DNA of 64,000 nt, taken from contig JAWPGT010000001.1 of assembly GCA_034638255.1 (NCBI GenBank), positions 1,426,001 through 1,490,000 of the forward strand, read 5' to 3'. The DNA is from Coprinus comatus (taxonomy: Eukaryota > Basidiomycota > Agaricomycetes > Agaricales > Agaricaceae). Shown here one piece after another: positions 11,310 through 24,346 of the stretch. Made by a program: the position numbers and the translations under genes. The stretch's first letter is position 1; every line of letters begins with the position of its first letter. A model generated the notes under the pieces. It did no database searches, had not been told where the DNA came from, and worked only from the letters and a program-made list of their open reading frames with translations.

Positions 11310-14106
11310 TTAGTATCTCCGTGTTGCAAGAGCCCGGATTTCATAGAGGTGTGAGCGATCCGGTTCCGAATATAAGTCGTGTTTCGACAGTACTGATCGC
11401 CAACCTTTCATTTCACGACGATGTCGTTCTTCTGCTGCCCTACACGCAGCTATAAATGTATCATCAATGTCACAGACCATCAATGATGCTCTTGATCCAC
11501 GATCACTTTCAGAATCAGAGGCTCCTCGCGAATGGTTGCGTTTAGGAATATCATCGGGATTGATGCTATCTGAAGTGCAAGAGGTGTTAACGCTTTCAAC
11601 TTCAGACGGTGGTCGTTGAGCGCTAGCACGAATAGTTCCACCTTTCGAGTCCCAATCATCGTCATCCTCGTCGTCGGCCAGATTCGCAAATACGTCGGGC
11701 TCGTCTTCTTCGGGAGGCAATGCAGATATCCAGCACATCCGTGCAGGATCGAAAATCATGTTTCCAACTCTTCTAGCGCCAGAAGTGAGGGAACCGATTG
11801 GAGAACCAACTGAAGAACCGGTAAGGTGAGTGATGAGTGCCGGTCTTGTCGATGTGGAAACAACCGAATCAAAATCTTTAAGTATTTGATCATTCCCTTC
11901 CCAACGAAGACTCTGGGGATTCCATTTCATGTCACCGATAACTACAGAAAATTTTAAATTTCAAATTCAGGGCTGAAGATCAGTACATACCTTTCGTTCC
12001 GCCTACGCTGCCAAGGTTTCTGATCAGTGTGGGTTTACGATTTGTCTGGTTCATTGGTAAACCGTTTTTCTTCTTTTTAGGAAGAGGTTCCGTAGGGGCG
12101 AGATCCTTTGAGGACTGGTCGATTCGAGTACTGGTCCGACGTAGCGTGTTCGTCGCTGACCCCAAGGCGGTTATTGTGGATTCTAGTAAAAAGTCAGTTT
12201 CCGATAACGCGGATTATAATGGGTAATACATACCATTCGGAATTGAACCCTGGCGTTTTTTCTTGCGCATAATTCTGCATTCTGCAGTCGGAAGTGCGTT
12301 GGTTGATGATGTGACAAGTTTTGAGGAATAAGTACCACCCGGTACCCGGTTGCCGTGGCCTTTTGGTTGAACATGATAATGACTTTCTTTGTCGCGATCT
12401 GTTGGCAGATCATCAAATGCATCCAGCTCGGTACCGTCACCGTAGGTTTTTTGCTTTTTCGGTCGTTTGAGAATTTTTGGGGCAGGTGGGGTTGTTGGTG
12501 TGGAAGGTTGAGGTGTTGGTATTGCAGGTCTTAATATACGCGACTTTGTCGAGCGAAGCGATAATGAGGAAGGAGCGCGAGCTGGTTGAGGATGGGGTTG
12601 AGGTGAAGAGGCCCGATGTGTTGAAGCTGGGGCTGCGGCACCTGAGGTTGCAGGAGCGACAAAGACATGTGAAAGTGCCGGTCGCGATTTTGTTCGCTGA
12701 TTTGGCATGGTGAGGCGAAGGGCGGTAGAGCCGGAGGAGGGAGTACGGGGCCGGTTGGGTGGTAATGGATAATCAATTTTGACAGTAGCGCTTTTCTGGG
12801 TTTTGGCAATTGATGCAGCCGTTGGTACCTCATATCGGGCTAAACGAGTTTTTGATATTCCCGCCGTAGCGTCGGCAGCTTGAGCATGTGTATGGCTCAT
12901 TTCCATCAATGAAGATAGTGAGGCTTTGCGGGTAAGGTTCCGTGTACCTGGTGGACTGGGAGGCTTCAAGCCAGAATGTGACTTCTGGCCTCTTAAGCTG
13001 CCTGGTTTAGGAGTGAGGAATGCTGAGGAAGGAGAAGGGGAAGGAGAAGCAGACGCAAAGGCCTGGTAATTGGTTTGGCCTCGGGATGGAGGCTGAAGTG
13101 GTGGTGATGGGGATAAACGCAGTTTTTGTAGCTGACGAACAGATGAAGGGGGTGGATTTGTGGGTGATTTGGCTCTATCTGTTCGAATGCGCGAGGGTGG
13201 CCTGAGTGATATTGATGAGCGGCGGGCGGGAGCACTATTGCTTCGAATAAAATTTCTTTTTCCATTACTTTGTTGCATGAGCCGACTAGGACTAAGGTCG
13301 ACGTCATCGTCAAGAACCAAACCAGCTTCAAAGTCGTCTTCTGGATCAGTAGCAGAAACCTTGACTAGGTTTGCACTATAGTGGGCCTTCCTCTTCATCT
13401 CGAGCAGCTTGTTGAGTTGTTTGCCGCCCTGACCGGATTCGAAGATTGCAGCGGGAATGACAATGCCTTCTAGTTCATCTTGTTCTTCATCCTCTTCTGT
13501 TTCAATTTCGTGAAGAGACACAGACGAAGCGGAGTTGGAGGAAGGTGAATTGTGAGTAAACCCGAGTGTGGAGTAAGCATCGGAAGAGTGGGATGAGGTC
13601 GAGTGGTGGTCCTTGTCCCCCCATTCGAGTGAGTTCTTTGAAGAGCAGTGATGGAGAGATTGGGGGGCGAGGGATAGCTGAGTAAGGTCATCTGGCAAAG
13701 CCAGTCCGTCTTCGAAGTCTTCTTCGATGGTTGCAGCAGCGGGGGTGGCTTGGACAGGGGCCTTGGAGATAGCGGAAGCTTTGATGGTGGATACGCCATC
13801 ATCCTCGAAGTCCTCGTCTTCTTGTGTGTTGGAAATGAGCGGAGGTCGGATTGTGAACATGGAAGATGATGTGGATTGGGACCTTGAGGCGTTGAAGGAG
13901 GACACTGAGTCCGATCTCGCAGCGATACCCGCGATGACTGCTTGAGCTTTTGCGCCTCCTGTATGGCCAAGGTCCATTTCGACGTCCCAGTCCTCGAAAT
14001 CGTCTTCCTTGTCTGAGGATGCAGTGATGGGGACGCCGTCCGGGAGGTCGAAGTCAGCATCTGGCCACTCCTCACGAGAAACGATGAGAGCGGGAATTGT
14101 AGTCAT
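11310..14106 (-). CDS. Byr4/Bfa1-like component of the two-part GAP for the Spg1/Tem1 GTPase
   Basis: Predicted scaffold of the Byr4-Cdc16 (Bfa1-Bub2) GTPase-activating complex, which sits on spindle pole bodies and restrains septation or mitotic exit. Three exons, 14106-12234, 12182-11991 and 11941-11310, give 898 residues. The protein is acidic at the N-terminus and has four copies of a DFE motif (EDDFEDWD, DEDFEDDG, EEDFEDGL, EDDFEAGL), as expected for Byr4 repeats. A long Ser/Pro-rich linker follows. Conserved blocks near the C-terminus are KTYGDGTELDAFDDLP, MKWNPQSLRWEGND, RPALITHLTGSSVGSP and MCWISALPPEEDEPD. The second exon is rich in Lys and Arg. A perfect ACGCGT cell-cycle box lies about 148 bases upstream of the start. 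Identification rests on motifs remembered for the family, so it is firm but not search-backed. Confidence 0.82.
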
Positions 14107-14253
14107 TTGTTATAGAATGTGATTATAAGAGATAGAAAGACTATGAAGAGAAAGAATGGTGGCCCTCGCGCAACAGACGCGCTGTCGACGAGGACAGACG
14201 GGATGAAAATGCGGGTCACAGGCGCCTGTCTCGTGTGGTCTAAACACCATGTC

Positions 14254-14259
14254 ACGCGT
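14254..14259. promoter_or_regulatory. ACGCGT (MluI cell-cycle box) upstream of the Byr4-like gene
   Basis: A perfect ACGCGT hexamer lies 148 bases before the Byr4-like start codon, in a 185-base gap whose other side is only the 3' end of NRDE2. MBF-type factors bind this sequence at G1/S in yeasts. A cell-cycle role here is inferred from the fit with the gene's function. Confidence 0.4.
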
Positions 14260-14291
14260 CACATTTCCCGTCACACCATCCATTGTTCGCT

Positions 14292-17200
14292 TTAATATGG
14301 CATCAATCTCCTAAGCTCAGATGCCCTTTCCTCTATCTCGCTGTCTCCCTCCTCATCTCCTTCGTCTATACCTTGCATATCAAATCCTTCTACTACCTCG
14401 TCCAATCCCTTTCGTAGTCGTAGTCCCCTCTCCACCATTAGATCCGCAAGGGCATCTAGTTCATGTCCTGCAAATGCACTCCGAAGAATGCCAAATGCCA
14501 AGAGGTACAGGTCTAGAACATGTAATTAGCCTGTGTTTAGTGGTAGACATGAAAAGAAAAGAATTACCTTTACAAAGCGGACATTCTCCAATAGCACGAT
14601 ACAGTAATTTTTTGGCTTTCTGTAATTCGCCGGTTCGAATCTCGAATTCCAGATAGATTCTCCAAATGGTTGGACTAGCCCTTGTCCTATGATAACGTCA
14701 AAAAAAGATCCCGATAATATCAAATATTGCACCAACCGTTCGCTTTCCACGGCACCAGCCAATCCACTTCGTGCTCTCTCTATTTCACTTTTCCAACGTC
14801 CCTTTTCCCACCCAGCAACCCAAACTTCTTCCACTCTCCTCGCCACATCTTTGACTTTACCTACTTCTGTCCCATTATCACCTTGCATTGCCCTCACTCT
14901 TCCCCAAACACCCTGTCCTTTTTCCCCTTCCAGGAACAGTCCCAACATCAACGAGTTGCTCGGATACTGTTCCAGCGCAGCGGATACTCGGTCCCGCAAG
15001 ATTGTAGGCGGCATGGGATTTCTTAGCACATATCCATATCGGTAAAGCATCACTAAACTTGCTACGAGCACACCCTCCCTAGTCATTTCGGTTGAACCTG
15101 CATACCTGTCAAATATTTGTAGCATAGATCCAACATTCTGCGAGGTCAATAATTCCAACAATGCCATCAACTTGACCCAAGCCTCTCTTTGCTTTGCCCC
15201 CACCTCATCCGTCACTTTAGTCTCTTCTATAACACCCTCCAACATCCTCTTCGTCCTCAAAATTACAACACCCGAGTTTGCATTTTCCTGGTCCATGGAA
15301 CGTAAGATAATATTCAAAGCCTCTTCATCCCTCCCTGCTAGCCATTCCATCTCGGCCCAGTTCCACCAAAGATTTGATGCTCCCAAAGTCGAACGAGTAG
15401 GTTTTGAACCGATTAGTACAGTTTGATAGATCTTTCGCGCATCATCCAATTTCCCCCTCATTCTCTCTAATTGCGCATGACTAGCCCAATGTAACAATGA
15501 ATCCTGAGCAGTCGATACCAGTGACCTTGACAACTTTAATGAACTATGTAGCATTCAGAAAGAAACCGTAATCAGATATTTCCAGTCAAGTCAATTACAA
15601 TACACTCACCCCTTTAAGTTTACAGCACACTCAAATGCAAGCGCAAATTCATCCCATTTCTCATCCCTATTTCCCATTCTCATTTGTGAAAACATTCTCC
15701 TCACAACTAGCATATTCACATCAGCCACATCTACCTGGCTCCACCAACTTCTCAATTCCTTTGAACCATTCACAGAAATATCTAAACATCCAACCGTACC
15801 CCCTCCCCAGTTCCTCACGGGCATGGTAAAAACATTCGCATACTCCTTCTCTCGCCCCACCAGTACTCCAGCGGCTGCGTCAACTGTTGGTGTTTTCTGG
15901 TCCTTCTCGCTAGGGAAAATAGCATCCAAGTGAGCCTGTTTAGTGAGGTATCCACTATTCCACCTATCATCCCAATTTAACTCCCGTTCTTCTTCCGAAG
16001 ACAATGAGAGCCCAAGCCCAGGAATATGTAGTCCCAAAAATTCCAGTAGCACTAACCTCAGCGCGTTTCTTGTCTTCTTATATTTCACATCAAATAGAAA
16101 ATCACGAATATCAGAAAAGAGAATACTGGTATAAGGATCCAGTTCTGCTGTTTCGTCTGTAGATTTCGCAGGGAGTAGAGATGAAATATCTTGTGAATGT
16201 TCAACAAATGCCCATTGACGATAAGGATCAAGTTGGCGAGCTCCTCCGCTTTCTTCGAGATTTGATTTGGTGAGAGTCGTATTGGAAAGTTCTGGAAGGG
16301 AAGGTTTTTCAGAAGTATACCATTTTGACCAACCTTGTGCTCCTTCTTCACCAATACGAGGATGTTCTGAGTCCCAAAATTCCTCAAGCTCGGATAAACG
16401 AACTGGGAGCGGTTGATTGGAGAGTGATTCTGGGATTTTATATGTTCTAGGTTGGGGTGAGTATAAGGTATTTTGCAACATCGTAGAAACGACTTACAGT
16501 TCCATTTGTGCCTGGAACATCGCCATCGCCTTTTCCGTAAAACCTAGCCCATACTTAGCTGCCTAACAAAATTTAATTAAATAACTCTCACCTGCATCTT
16601 TATAAATAATGGTCATTCTCCAGAATACGCGGAGTCTTGCAAGTTCACCCGTTTCATCATCACCAAAAGTCATGTACACCCTTTGCACATCAGTAACAAG
16701 CCCTTCTAACGATTTGCAACTGCGTATCCTCCATTCTAACCATTCCATCCAAATTTCCGTGCCTTTTACTTTCTTAAGTGCTTCTTCCCATTCATCAACT
16801 AGTTTTTTGGATTCCCAAATTTCTTCACCAGCTTTCATATACCGTAATCGAAGGTATTTGTTACCTGTATTGGAAGCATGGGCTGAAAGAGCTCGAGATA
16901 GAATCGAAAGTGTTATTTCTGCTCGGGATTTGTTTGCGTTACGTGAGGTTAGTGGAATAGTTGAAAGTGAATGATTCAATAAAGAAAGCCAGGAAGGTAT
17001 TGAAGAAGGGTCCAAAGTGATTTGAGATTCAATTTGCTGAAGCATTTGATTATGTGCGGGAAGAGTGGGTGAAGCGTCAGAGTCGGAATCATTAGATGAA
17101 TTGAAGTCATCGGAATTGGCTTCAGATTCGGATGAGCTTGATGATTGGGGTGAAATTATTGAACGATAGGTGGATTCTGGGTTGTGATGATTGTCTTTAC

Positions 17201-18042
17201 GACGAGAAGATATACGAATGAAACCGTCGGGGGTTTCTTGGTATTTTGAAGATGTACTCGTGGACGGGAGAAGTTGTTTAGATGGAAGGGCAAGGAAGTT
17301 CCGAGAAGATGAGGAAGATATATTAGTAGCCTATGTCGAAGTTTATTAGTTTCTTTGGGATGAGTAAAGGGAATATTGGCTTACTTTTGGTGCACCTTTC
17401 AAGCCAACTTCTATGACATTACCTAACCGATGGTATACGGTCCAAGAATTCGATAGTCCCAGAATTCTTCTGCCACCTTGACTATCATTAGACGTTCCAA
17501 TTGTACGAAGTATAGCACATACCATAAGCCAAACGATATTTTGGAATATCACCAGCATAGAGACCGCCATAATGCAAATTAAGAGCATCCCCTTTAGTAT
17601 CCACGTAGAAAAGGCGGTAATTGTCGTTATGTGCCTTGAGATCAGAGTCAATAAGGGGCTGAGGTTGTGCATCTCGTTCGTGGTCTTTAGTGGCATGTCG
17701 TTTGTCTTGGTCTTTGTGGGACTTGTGCTTGTCTTTACGATCCTTCCGTTCTTTCCTTTCCTTGTCCTCGGAGTCTTTGGCCCAAAAACGTTCCTTGTCT
17801 TTACTTCGATGACTGGGTCGTTCTCGTTCCCTCTCTCTATCTTTATCGCGACTCCTGCTCCTACGTCGCTCCTTCCGTCTCTCTTTGTCTCTTTGAGAAT
17901 CTCTTTCTTTGTCTTTATCCCTTCGCTTCATATTCTTCTTTTTATCCGGGTCATCTTGTTTACGACTGGATCCAGGTTCGGATTCAAGTTCAGGAAAAGA
18001 AGAGAAAGAAGGAGGAAAGGACGAGAAAGACGGCGCAGACAT
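14292..18042 (-). CDS. NRDE2: NRDE-2 family protein (nuclear RNAi / exosome cofactor)
   Basis: Nuclear protein of the NRDE-2 (Nrl1) family, which links RNA surveillance, the Mtr4 helicase and splicing or heterochromatin. The start is the ATG at 18042. Exon 1 encodes a highly charged Arg/Lys/Glu/Asp-rich tract (residues about 20-120, RS- and RE-like) and then the hallmark FYVDTKGDALNLHYGGL. Later exons carry LAYGGRRILGLSNSW, the block LSELEEFWDSEHPRIGEEGA, and TPR/HAT-like helical repeats such as ASPTIWRIYLEFEIRTG and LYLLAFGILR. About eight exons are needed; junctions near 17340, 16595, 16490, 15610, 14750 and 14570 all keep the frame. The C-terminus is acidic and ends at 14292. It shares a 261-base divergent promoter with NIP7. 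I see no break in the reading frame. Confidence 0.85.
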
Positions 18043-18303
18043 TGTGGTATTTGTATGAAGAGTTGGTTGTAGACACAAAGACAATTTAACCGTTAAACTA
18101 CCCTCGTTTCCAAGTAACCTTTGGTTGAATTTTCGTTCCTATAAAGTTGTGTTATCAAACGTAAGCGTAAGTAATTGAAGTCAGGAACGGTGAATGTGAA
18201 CGCTCCTCGTAGGGCTGAAACGGATTATTTGATATTACATAATACACTCATTACTTTTTTCTGTCAACTTACCTTTGCCTTGAAACTGAGGTGATCTAGA
18301 AAA

Positions 18304-19142
18304 ATGAGGCCGTTAACAGAAGAAGAATCAAAAGCTGTTTTCACGAAACTTGCCAATTATATTGTCCGTAAAGTTCCTCCTCTTCAATGTATTAGTTCTA
18401 AACAAAACATAAATAATAGGGCAAAAATCTTGTTCACCTTATTGACAGACCTGATGAACCACATTGTTTCCGACTACACAGAGACAGAGTTTATTATGTT
18501 TCTGAATCTTCCATGAGGCTAGCAATTTCAGTTGCAAGACCTAACCTCATCAGCGTTGGAACTTGTCTTGGAAAGTTTAGCAAGAGTGGAAAGTTCAAGT
18601 TACATATTACCGCACTGGACTTTTTGGCTCAGTATGCTAAATACAAAGTGAGTGTTCACGTTTATGCTCTTTTTACCTATGTGTGCACTTGAACTGAATT
18701 GGGTTGGCTTTTGGATAGGTTTGGATTAAACCAAATGGTGAAATGCCGTTCTTATATGGGAATCATGTACTCAAAGCACATCTTGGACGTATAACGGAGG
18801 ATACGCCAGAACATCAGGGTGTTGTTGTGTTTAGTATGAGTGACGTTCCTTTGGTGAGTTCCATTCCATTTGTTCCGACGGTATTGAGTGATACTGAAGT
18901 TTGTTTAGGGTTTTGGTGTTACTGCTCGGTCGACTATCGATACACGAAAACTAGACCCAACATCCATCATTGTCTTCCACCAATCGTACGTCTATTTATC
19001 TGTAATGGTTATGAACAAGTGGCTTACATAGGGTGTTTCCAGTGACGTTGGAGAATACCTACGTGATGAGGTATGTATATCTTCAACCTTTCTCATACAT
19101 ACATGTGCTAAATATTCAATTCCCTAGGACACACTCTTCTAA
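18304..19142 (+). CDS. NIP7: 60S ribosome biogenesis factor NIP7
   Basis: Small nucleolar protein with a C-terminal PUA RNA-binding domain, needed for 27S pre-rRNA processing. Six exons are placed at 18304-18363, 18420-18647, 18719-18853, 18909-18985, 19043-19070 and 19128-19142. They give exactly 180 residues, the usual size. Diagnostic stretches are [88 protein letters not shown] and [20 protein letters not shown]. The last exon contributes only DTLF and the stop. It is divergent from NRDE2. All junctions keep the frame. Confidence 0.95.
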
Positions 19143-19491
19143 ACCTCTCGCACCTTCATAAAACTTTCACAACACAAAAAATCCGGGTAAATAAGAGTAA
19201 ATGCTCTATACGATATCTGGAGAAAGCAGAGCTGGTCGAGAGGGGAAAATGAAGAGCCCGCGTCGTCACTAACCATGCACCTATATTGTAAGATTTATAT
19301 GTACGTTTTAGTAATTCACTTCGCTGTCGTGCGTTGCGCCATTCTTTTAGCCACACGAAATAGTTCGTTGCGTGCTTCTGCTTTATGGGGTTGAGAATTC
19401 AATATACAAAAAACCAGTAATTTTGGAGTGTACAAATTCCACGTGTGCCTCTCAAACACCGGATCAGAAAGCTCATACGTGTTCGGAGCAC
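19143..19491. other. Gap between NIP7 and SEC39
   Basis: About 350 bases holding the NIP7 3' region and the SEC39 promoter/5' leader. The SEC39 frame stays open upstream of its first ATG for about 120 bases but without a further ATG, so I do not extend the gene. No other gene is seen. Confidence 0.55.
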
Positions 19492-22400
19492 ATGTCATAC
19501 TCCTCATCTTCCACTATGGCCAACCCTTACAAGCACTGGACAAACATCTCCGATGCAGAACTCACAACAGACGATGTCAACGACATTCTAGGTCAAGTAA
19601 AAGAAGATCTTTGGGTCGCTGCAGCATGTGTGGACCGCATCCTCGACGACATACCTGTACAACAAACACTCTTGGGAACTGGGCTTTCTAGGACTGTTGC
19701 TGCTACTGAGAGATGTAAGGATGCTATAGCCTTTGGGGGGGAAGGTGCTGGTAGTGGTGCTTTGGTTGGGCATTTCCAAACCGCTCCTCTTGACGCTCAG
19801 TTGTGTCATTTCCGGTCACTATTGCTACGACGGTTAGACAGATTCAACACTTTTGTAGAGATGCAGAAGGAAGCACCTTTTGAGGAGCAGGATGATGAGG
19901 ATGATGTTGTGGAAGGAGGAGCAGAAGAACAAGTGGACGATAATGCGGACTGGGATGATCCATGGGCAGAAGAAACGGTTACGAAGAATACTGTAGAAGA
20001 GAAGAAGAAACGCACAAAGCCTGTTCAGATGCCATTTTCTCTGTCAACATTCTTGATGCGGGACCTCCTATGGTCAGCATGTCGACTTGCATCATTGGAG
20101 TGGTTTGGTGCACTACAAGTGTTGATGGAAAAGCACGGGAAGGATTTATGGCCACTACGACTGACAGTGTTAAAATGCATTCCAGAACATGTGCACCCCT
20201 CTGAATATTCCGGAATTGCTCTGAATTTCGACTTTTCTACAAGTTGCGAGGTGGGGCCTACCTCAAAACCTTGGAGACCCGACGCAGACCTTTGCGAAAC
20301 TGAAGCTGTTCAACATGCACTCCAAGAGAGTGGTCAAACGTTCCCAGAAGTGCTTGATGTTGAAAGACTTGAAACAGCAGGAGCTCGTGAAGACCCTCTT
20401 CCCGCCGATGAGCTGTCTACCTGGTACAAGAATAGAGCAAACACAATCATCAGCTCAACAGGGATGGTTGACATGGCATTATCTCTCATTCAACACGGTG
20501 CCTCACAAGGTATTCCAGGTTTGGACGAGCTTGGGGAGGAGCTGAGCTTGTTCTCTCGTCTTGTTTATGATACTCCTCAAGCGGACGAAGTTTCTGACGA
20601 CTGGACACTTGCCAAATGGTATGCCATGGATCCACCAACAGTTGTACATGCATATTTGTCCCAGTCAACACCGGAAACGTTACCCAAGGATATTACACGG
20701 CTTGTTCTACCCTACCTACATGTTCTTGAAGCTCATGCTGAAAGGGCTGGAACACCAGATCCTAATCTACCAGCTCGCCTTCTTTATGACTATATTCTCG
20801 CTTCACCCTTACACCTAGCCGCTTCTGTCTTTGAAGCATCCAAACCTACATTATCTGTACCTCAGCGTATCATCAAAAACGACGAAGATCTGGCACGCGT
20901 AGCTCTCGCATGCCTCTATGGTAGCAGCAGTTTACACGAATGGTCCACCATGAGCCGCATATTTGAATGTCTACCGGCATGGGACTACCCTCACGACGAA
21001 GCCGACGACGAAGACGCAGCTGATACGACAATTGCATCCCTAGGTGCATTCGTCACTCCCACCACTGTCCATACCCATGTATCCCCTACCGATCTCATGG
21101 CATTCTTTAAACCTCTCCATGTTGCTTCATTGTCTCGAGCTCTGGACATTTTGGATGTTCATCTGGAAGCTGGAGAGATATTTTCGCGTTGGAGCGTACC
21201 TGCCCCTTTGAAATGGTTTTTACAGAGTAATGATGATGTCAAAGAGCAGACAGCGTGGGCAAACAGGATGGCTAGACGTGCTGGTGGGACGCATGATCAA
21301 TTGAATACAGTGGATGATTGGGAATGGCTATTTGAGGATATGATGAAGTTGACAGGGAAAAGTGAGAATGGAGTTAAGAATGCTTTTGGGTTATTGTCTG
21401 AGGAAGAGATTACTAAGATTTTCTTAAGTGGTCTATTGAGTACCGGAAGTAAGTTGGATTTCTTTGGCTCTAGAGAAGTACATTTAATAACCCGCATTTG
21501 GAACTCCTAGAATTAGAAATTGCTCGGTCTATGCTGTATTCACCACATAGCAAGATTAAACTATCGCCCAGTACAATTGAGGAAATATGCATAACTTCTT
21601 CTAATGAGCTTTACGATAATGCTAATTCTGGGAATTACAAGTTCGGTGACATGAAGCTCGCATATGATTGGTAAGAATGGTTTCTTTGCGATCTCTTTTA
21701 CTCTTACTCATATATCGACAATAATAGTTTGAGTGTTCCACCTCCTTCGGACCAACTCCAACGCGAGAGGGAATTCATTGAAGCAACCTCACGTATATGC
21801 ACATTCAATGTCCATTCTCGTCCTGGTATTCCAATTTCCCCTATCGAAATCCGACTCACAAAAGACCGTTTATCACTCGTATCTCGCGTATTATCAAGCA
21901 ACAGCGACGCTTACAAACATACCGAAGTCATCTTGGATCTTTGCTACAAACTTGGTTTCAGAGGTGATCAAGCAGCCGAAGTCAAAACGCTTGCGATGCT
22001 TGCAGATACTGCATTACAAGCAGAAGATTTCGTTGTAGCTTACGAAAATACCATCAAGATGGTAGAAACTATCAAGAAACTTCGTGCAAGTTTGTCGGGT
22101 ACGCCTATAACGGATGAAAAAACACAAGAGGCAACAGAAGTTTGTTGGATAGGGTGTTTCCAACTTGGTCGACAACCGGAATTTGAAGATTTGAATAAGA
22201 AATTACAACTTCTTGCTTATGCATTGGAATTTTGTCCTTCTGATCAACTTCACGATGTTCTCAATGCTTGGAGACGTTTAGAAAAAGAAGATATAGCTAA
22301 AAGAGAAGAAGATCTTGTTCAAAAGAAGCAACGATTCCATAAAGGAGGAAAATCATTAACTTCGTCTTTACATCTCAATTCCAATTCTCAAAAACAACAT

Positions 22401-22871
22401 GGTCATGGAACATGGAATCCAGCAAGTGCAACGTTAAATACTGCAGCTTCATCACTTCGAGCAAAATTACAACATTTACATATGCCTTCACCACCACTTT
22501 TATCAACTCCTGATGCTGCCGCTTTAGCAAGTCGAACATTTAGAAGTGTAACCTCAAATTTCCCATTTTCAGTTGGAACTATACGATCACCATCACAAAA
22601 TTCCAATAGGTCTTTCCGTAGTGGTATTGGTAGTATTCAAAGTGGCGCTGGTGTTGGCAACAGTGATCATAGTCATAGTCATGGAAATGGTCTTCATAGT
22701 CCTAGAGAGTATGAACAGGAACAACAAAGGTTTGGTGGAAGGAGTAGTAGAGGCTCGATTGATGGTGATAGAATTGGAAGAGTATTTGATGGTGTTGAAG
22801 ATGTTTCATCTCAAGCTTCTAAAGTTTTATCAAAGGGTATTGGGTGGCTTATTGGTGTGGATGACGAGTAG
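19492..22871 (+). CDS. SEC39: Sec39-domain protein, Dsl1 tethering complex subunit
   Basis: Predicted peripheral ER protein that tethers Golgi-derived COPI vesicles as part of the Dsl1/NRZ complex. Three exons, 19492-21448, 21511-21670 and 21728-22871, give 1086 residues. The first ATG is at 19492; a second at 19516 (MANPYKHW) is an alternative. An acidic stretch ending DDPWAEE lies near residue 160. The helical body includes LWPLRLTVLKCIPEHVHPSE, and the later signature is SNELYDNANSGNYKFGDMK, typical of this family. The first intron must be the 62-base one ending at 21510, because a closer AG would leave only 25 bases. The C-terminal 150 residues are Ser/His/Gly-rich and disordered, ending in a short conserved-looking helix (SKVLSKGIGWLIGVDDE). 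Longer than yeast Sec39, as is usual in basidiomycetes. Confidence 0.83.
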
Positions 22872-23997
22872 CTTTTTTTCTTTCTCTTTTTGTTAGTTTA
22901 GTTTCTTATTTTTATTTTATCAACTTTTCCTTTTCTTGAGGCTCTTTTTTTTTCTCTGTTCTTTCGCTTTTTTTGTCGTGCTACTCCCTCCATTATTCTT
23001 TGTATTCGAACTTCGAACTTTTTATCACTTAAACGCCTTTTTTCTCTCTTTTCTTTCTTTGTTCGTTGTTTATGAAGGATCTTTATACTTATACTTCTTT
23101 ATTCCTATTTACAAAAGAAAGAAAGAGAAAACAAATCCGAAAACATAAGTAATACTTAATAAAAGAAAGAGGGTATAACTGCCCAGAAGAGAGCCAAAAA
23201 AAAAGGGGGTGGGGTAGGGGAGAAAGAGGAGATGGGGTACGCGCGTTAACAATTCGTTATTCAAATTGGAAAATAGTAAAGAAGGAAGGTGGGTATAGAA
23301 AAAACAAAACCAAAAAATGGAGAGCTAAGAAAAGAACAAGTTTTAAGAAACTACGAAGGTAGTGAACGTATGAAGAAAAAAAAAAGGGAAGCAGCCAGTA
23401 ATCATTCCAGAATCCAGAAAAAAATTCTAGCGAGACGACCGTTCAGTGAAGTGCGTATCCAGCCAGTTGAAGAGAAGCCGCCCTAAAAATATGGTATAGT
23501 TACGATGAGTAGAGGATATACCCAAAGATAAATGTGGTGTAAGGAGTAGTAAAGGAGTTATGGGATAAAATAAAATAAAATAAAATAGGAAATAAAGTGG
23601 TAGGTAAAAGTCCGATGGCATTTTGAAGCTGCTACAGCGCGGATAGCGCTGAAGGCCTGAAATAACGTTAAAGAATGACAATTGAATTGAAAAGGAGAGA
23701 AGGAATAGGGAAAGAGGATAGTTGAATGGTGATAGTTAAACCATACACCAGGAAAAAAAGATAAAAGAAAGACAACTAGGTTGCAAGGTTGGCTCCAAGA
23801 GGGCAGTGTGTTATAAGAAAAAGTTATGTTTTTAACTTGTGCCGCAGGCGGTTAATGAGTTTATTGCGAACTGGGAACTTGGTTGTTGAAAGCGACTTTT
23901 TCTTTCTCTTCTTCTTTTTCGTCTTTCGTAATGGGTGAGTGAGCGGTGTTTTTGGCATAGGAAAGGAATGGACAGGTAAGTAAAGAGGTAGATAGAT

Positions 23998-24000
<3 letters not shown>

Positions 24001-24062
<62 letters not shown>
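24001..24062. repeat. (GA)31 microsatellite
   Basis: A perfect dinucleotide repeat of 31 GA units lies in the convergent gap. Polypurine mirror repeats of this length can adopt triplex (H-DNA) structures and are usually length-polymorphic. Its position between two 3' ends means it could lie in one or both transcripts' 3' tails. Confidence 0.98.
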
Positions 24063-24066
<4 letters not shown>

Positions 24067-24140
24067 AGCTGGGGCATAAATAGCGAGAACGAAACGAAAG
24101 AGAGCGTAAAGCTGACAGTGTGTGGATAGATGTGCTAACG

Positions 24141-24155
24141 AAAAAAAAAAAAAAA
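24141..24155. repeat. A15 homopolymer
   Basis: Fifteen consecutive A bases on the plus strand, 80 bases past the GA microsatellite in the same convergent gap. On the minus strand it is a T run downstream of the coiled-coil gene's stop codon. Confidence 0.9.
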
Positions 24156-24346
24156 CGAAACAAATTAATAGTATTGTACATCAAAGAACGCATGTAAGGG
24201 GAAGGTGTGGATAGGAAGGTGGTAACGGAAACGACAGGGTTGTGTAGAATTAGATAAAAGGGAGTGTGTAATTTTCGTCTTTAAAAAACGAGAAACTGAT
24301 AAATCGGGATAGGAGAAATTGGTTTAGGGATTGTTGTCGTTTGGAG

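Larger units (their letters stand above)
22872..24346. other. Low-complexity convergent gap
   Basis: A gap of about 1.5 kb between the 3' ends of SEC39 and the gene at 24347-27127. The first 250 bases are strongly T-rich on the plus strand; the remainder is purine-rich. It contains a short TAAAA tandem at about 23566-23585, a long GA repeat and a 15-A run, listed separately. Open frames here are products of low complexity; I see no gene. Confidence 0.65.

Noticed and set aside
21449..21473. 25-base intron reading in SEC39 (GTAAGT to the first AG)
   Set aside because: Too short to be spliced and does not restore the frame; the 62-base intron ending at 21510 does.
23832..24193. Minus-strand frames with long Leu-Ser repeats
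   Set aside because: They are translations of the GA microsatellite and its low-complexity flanks.
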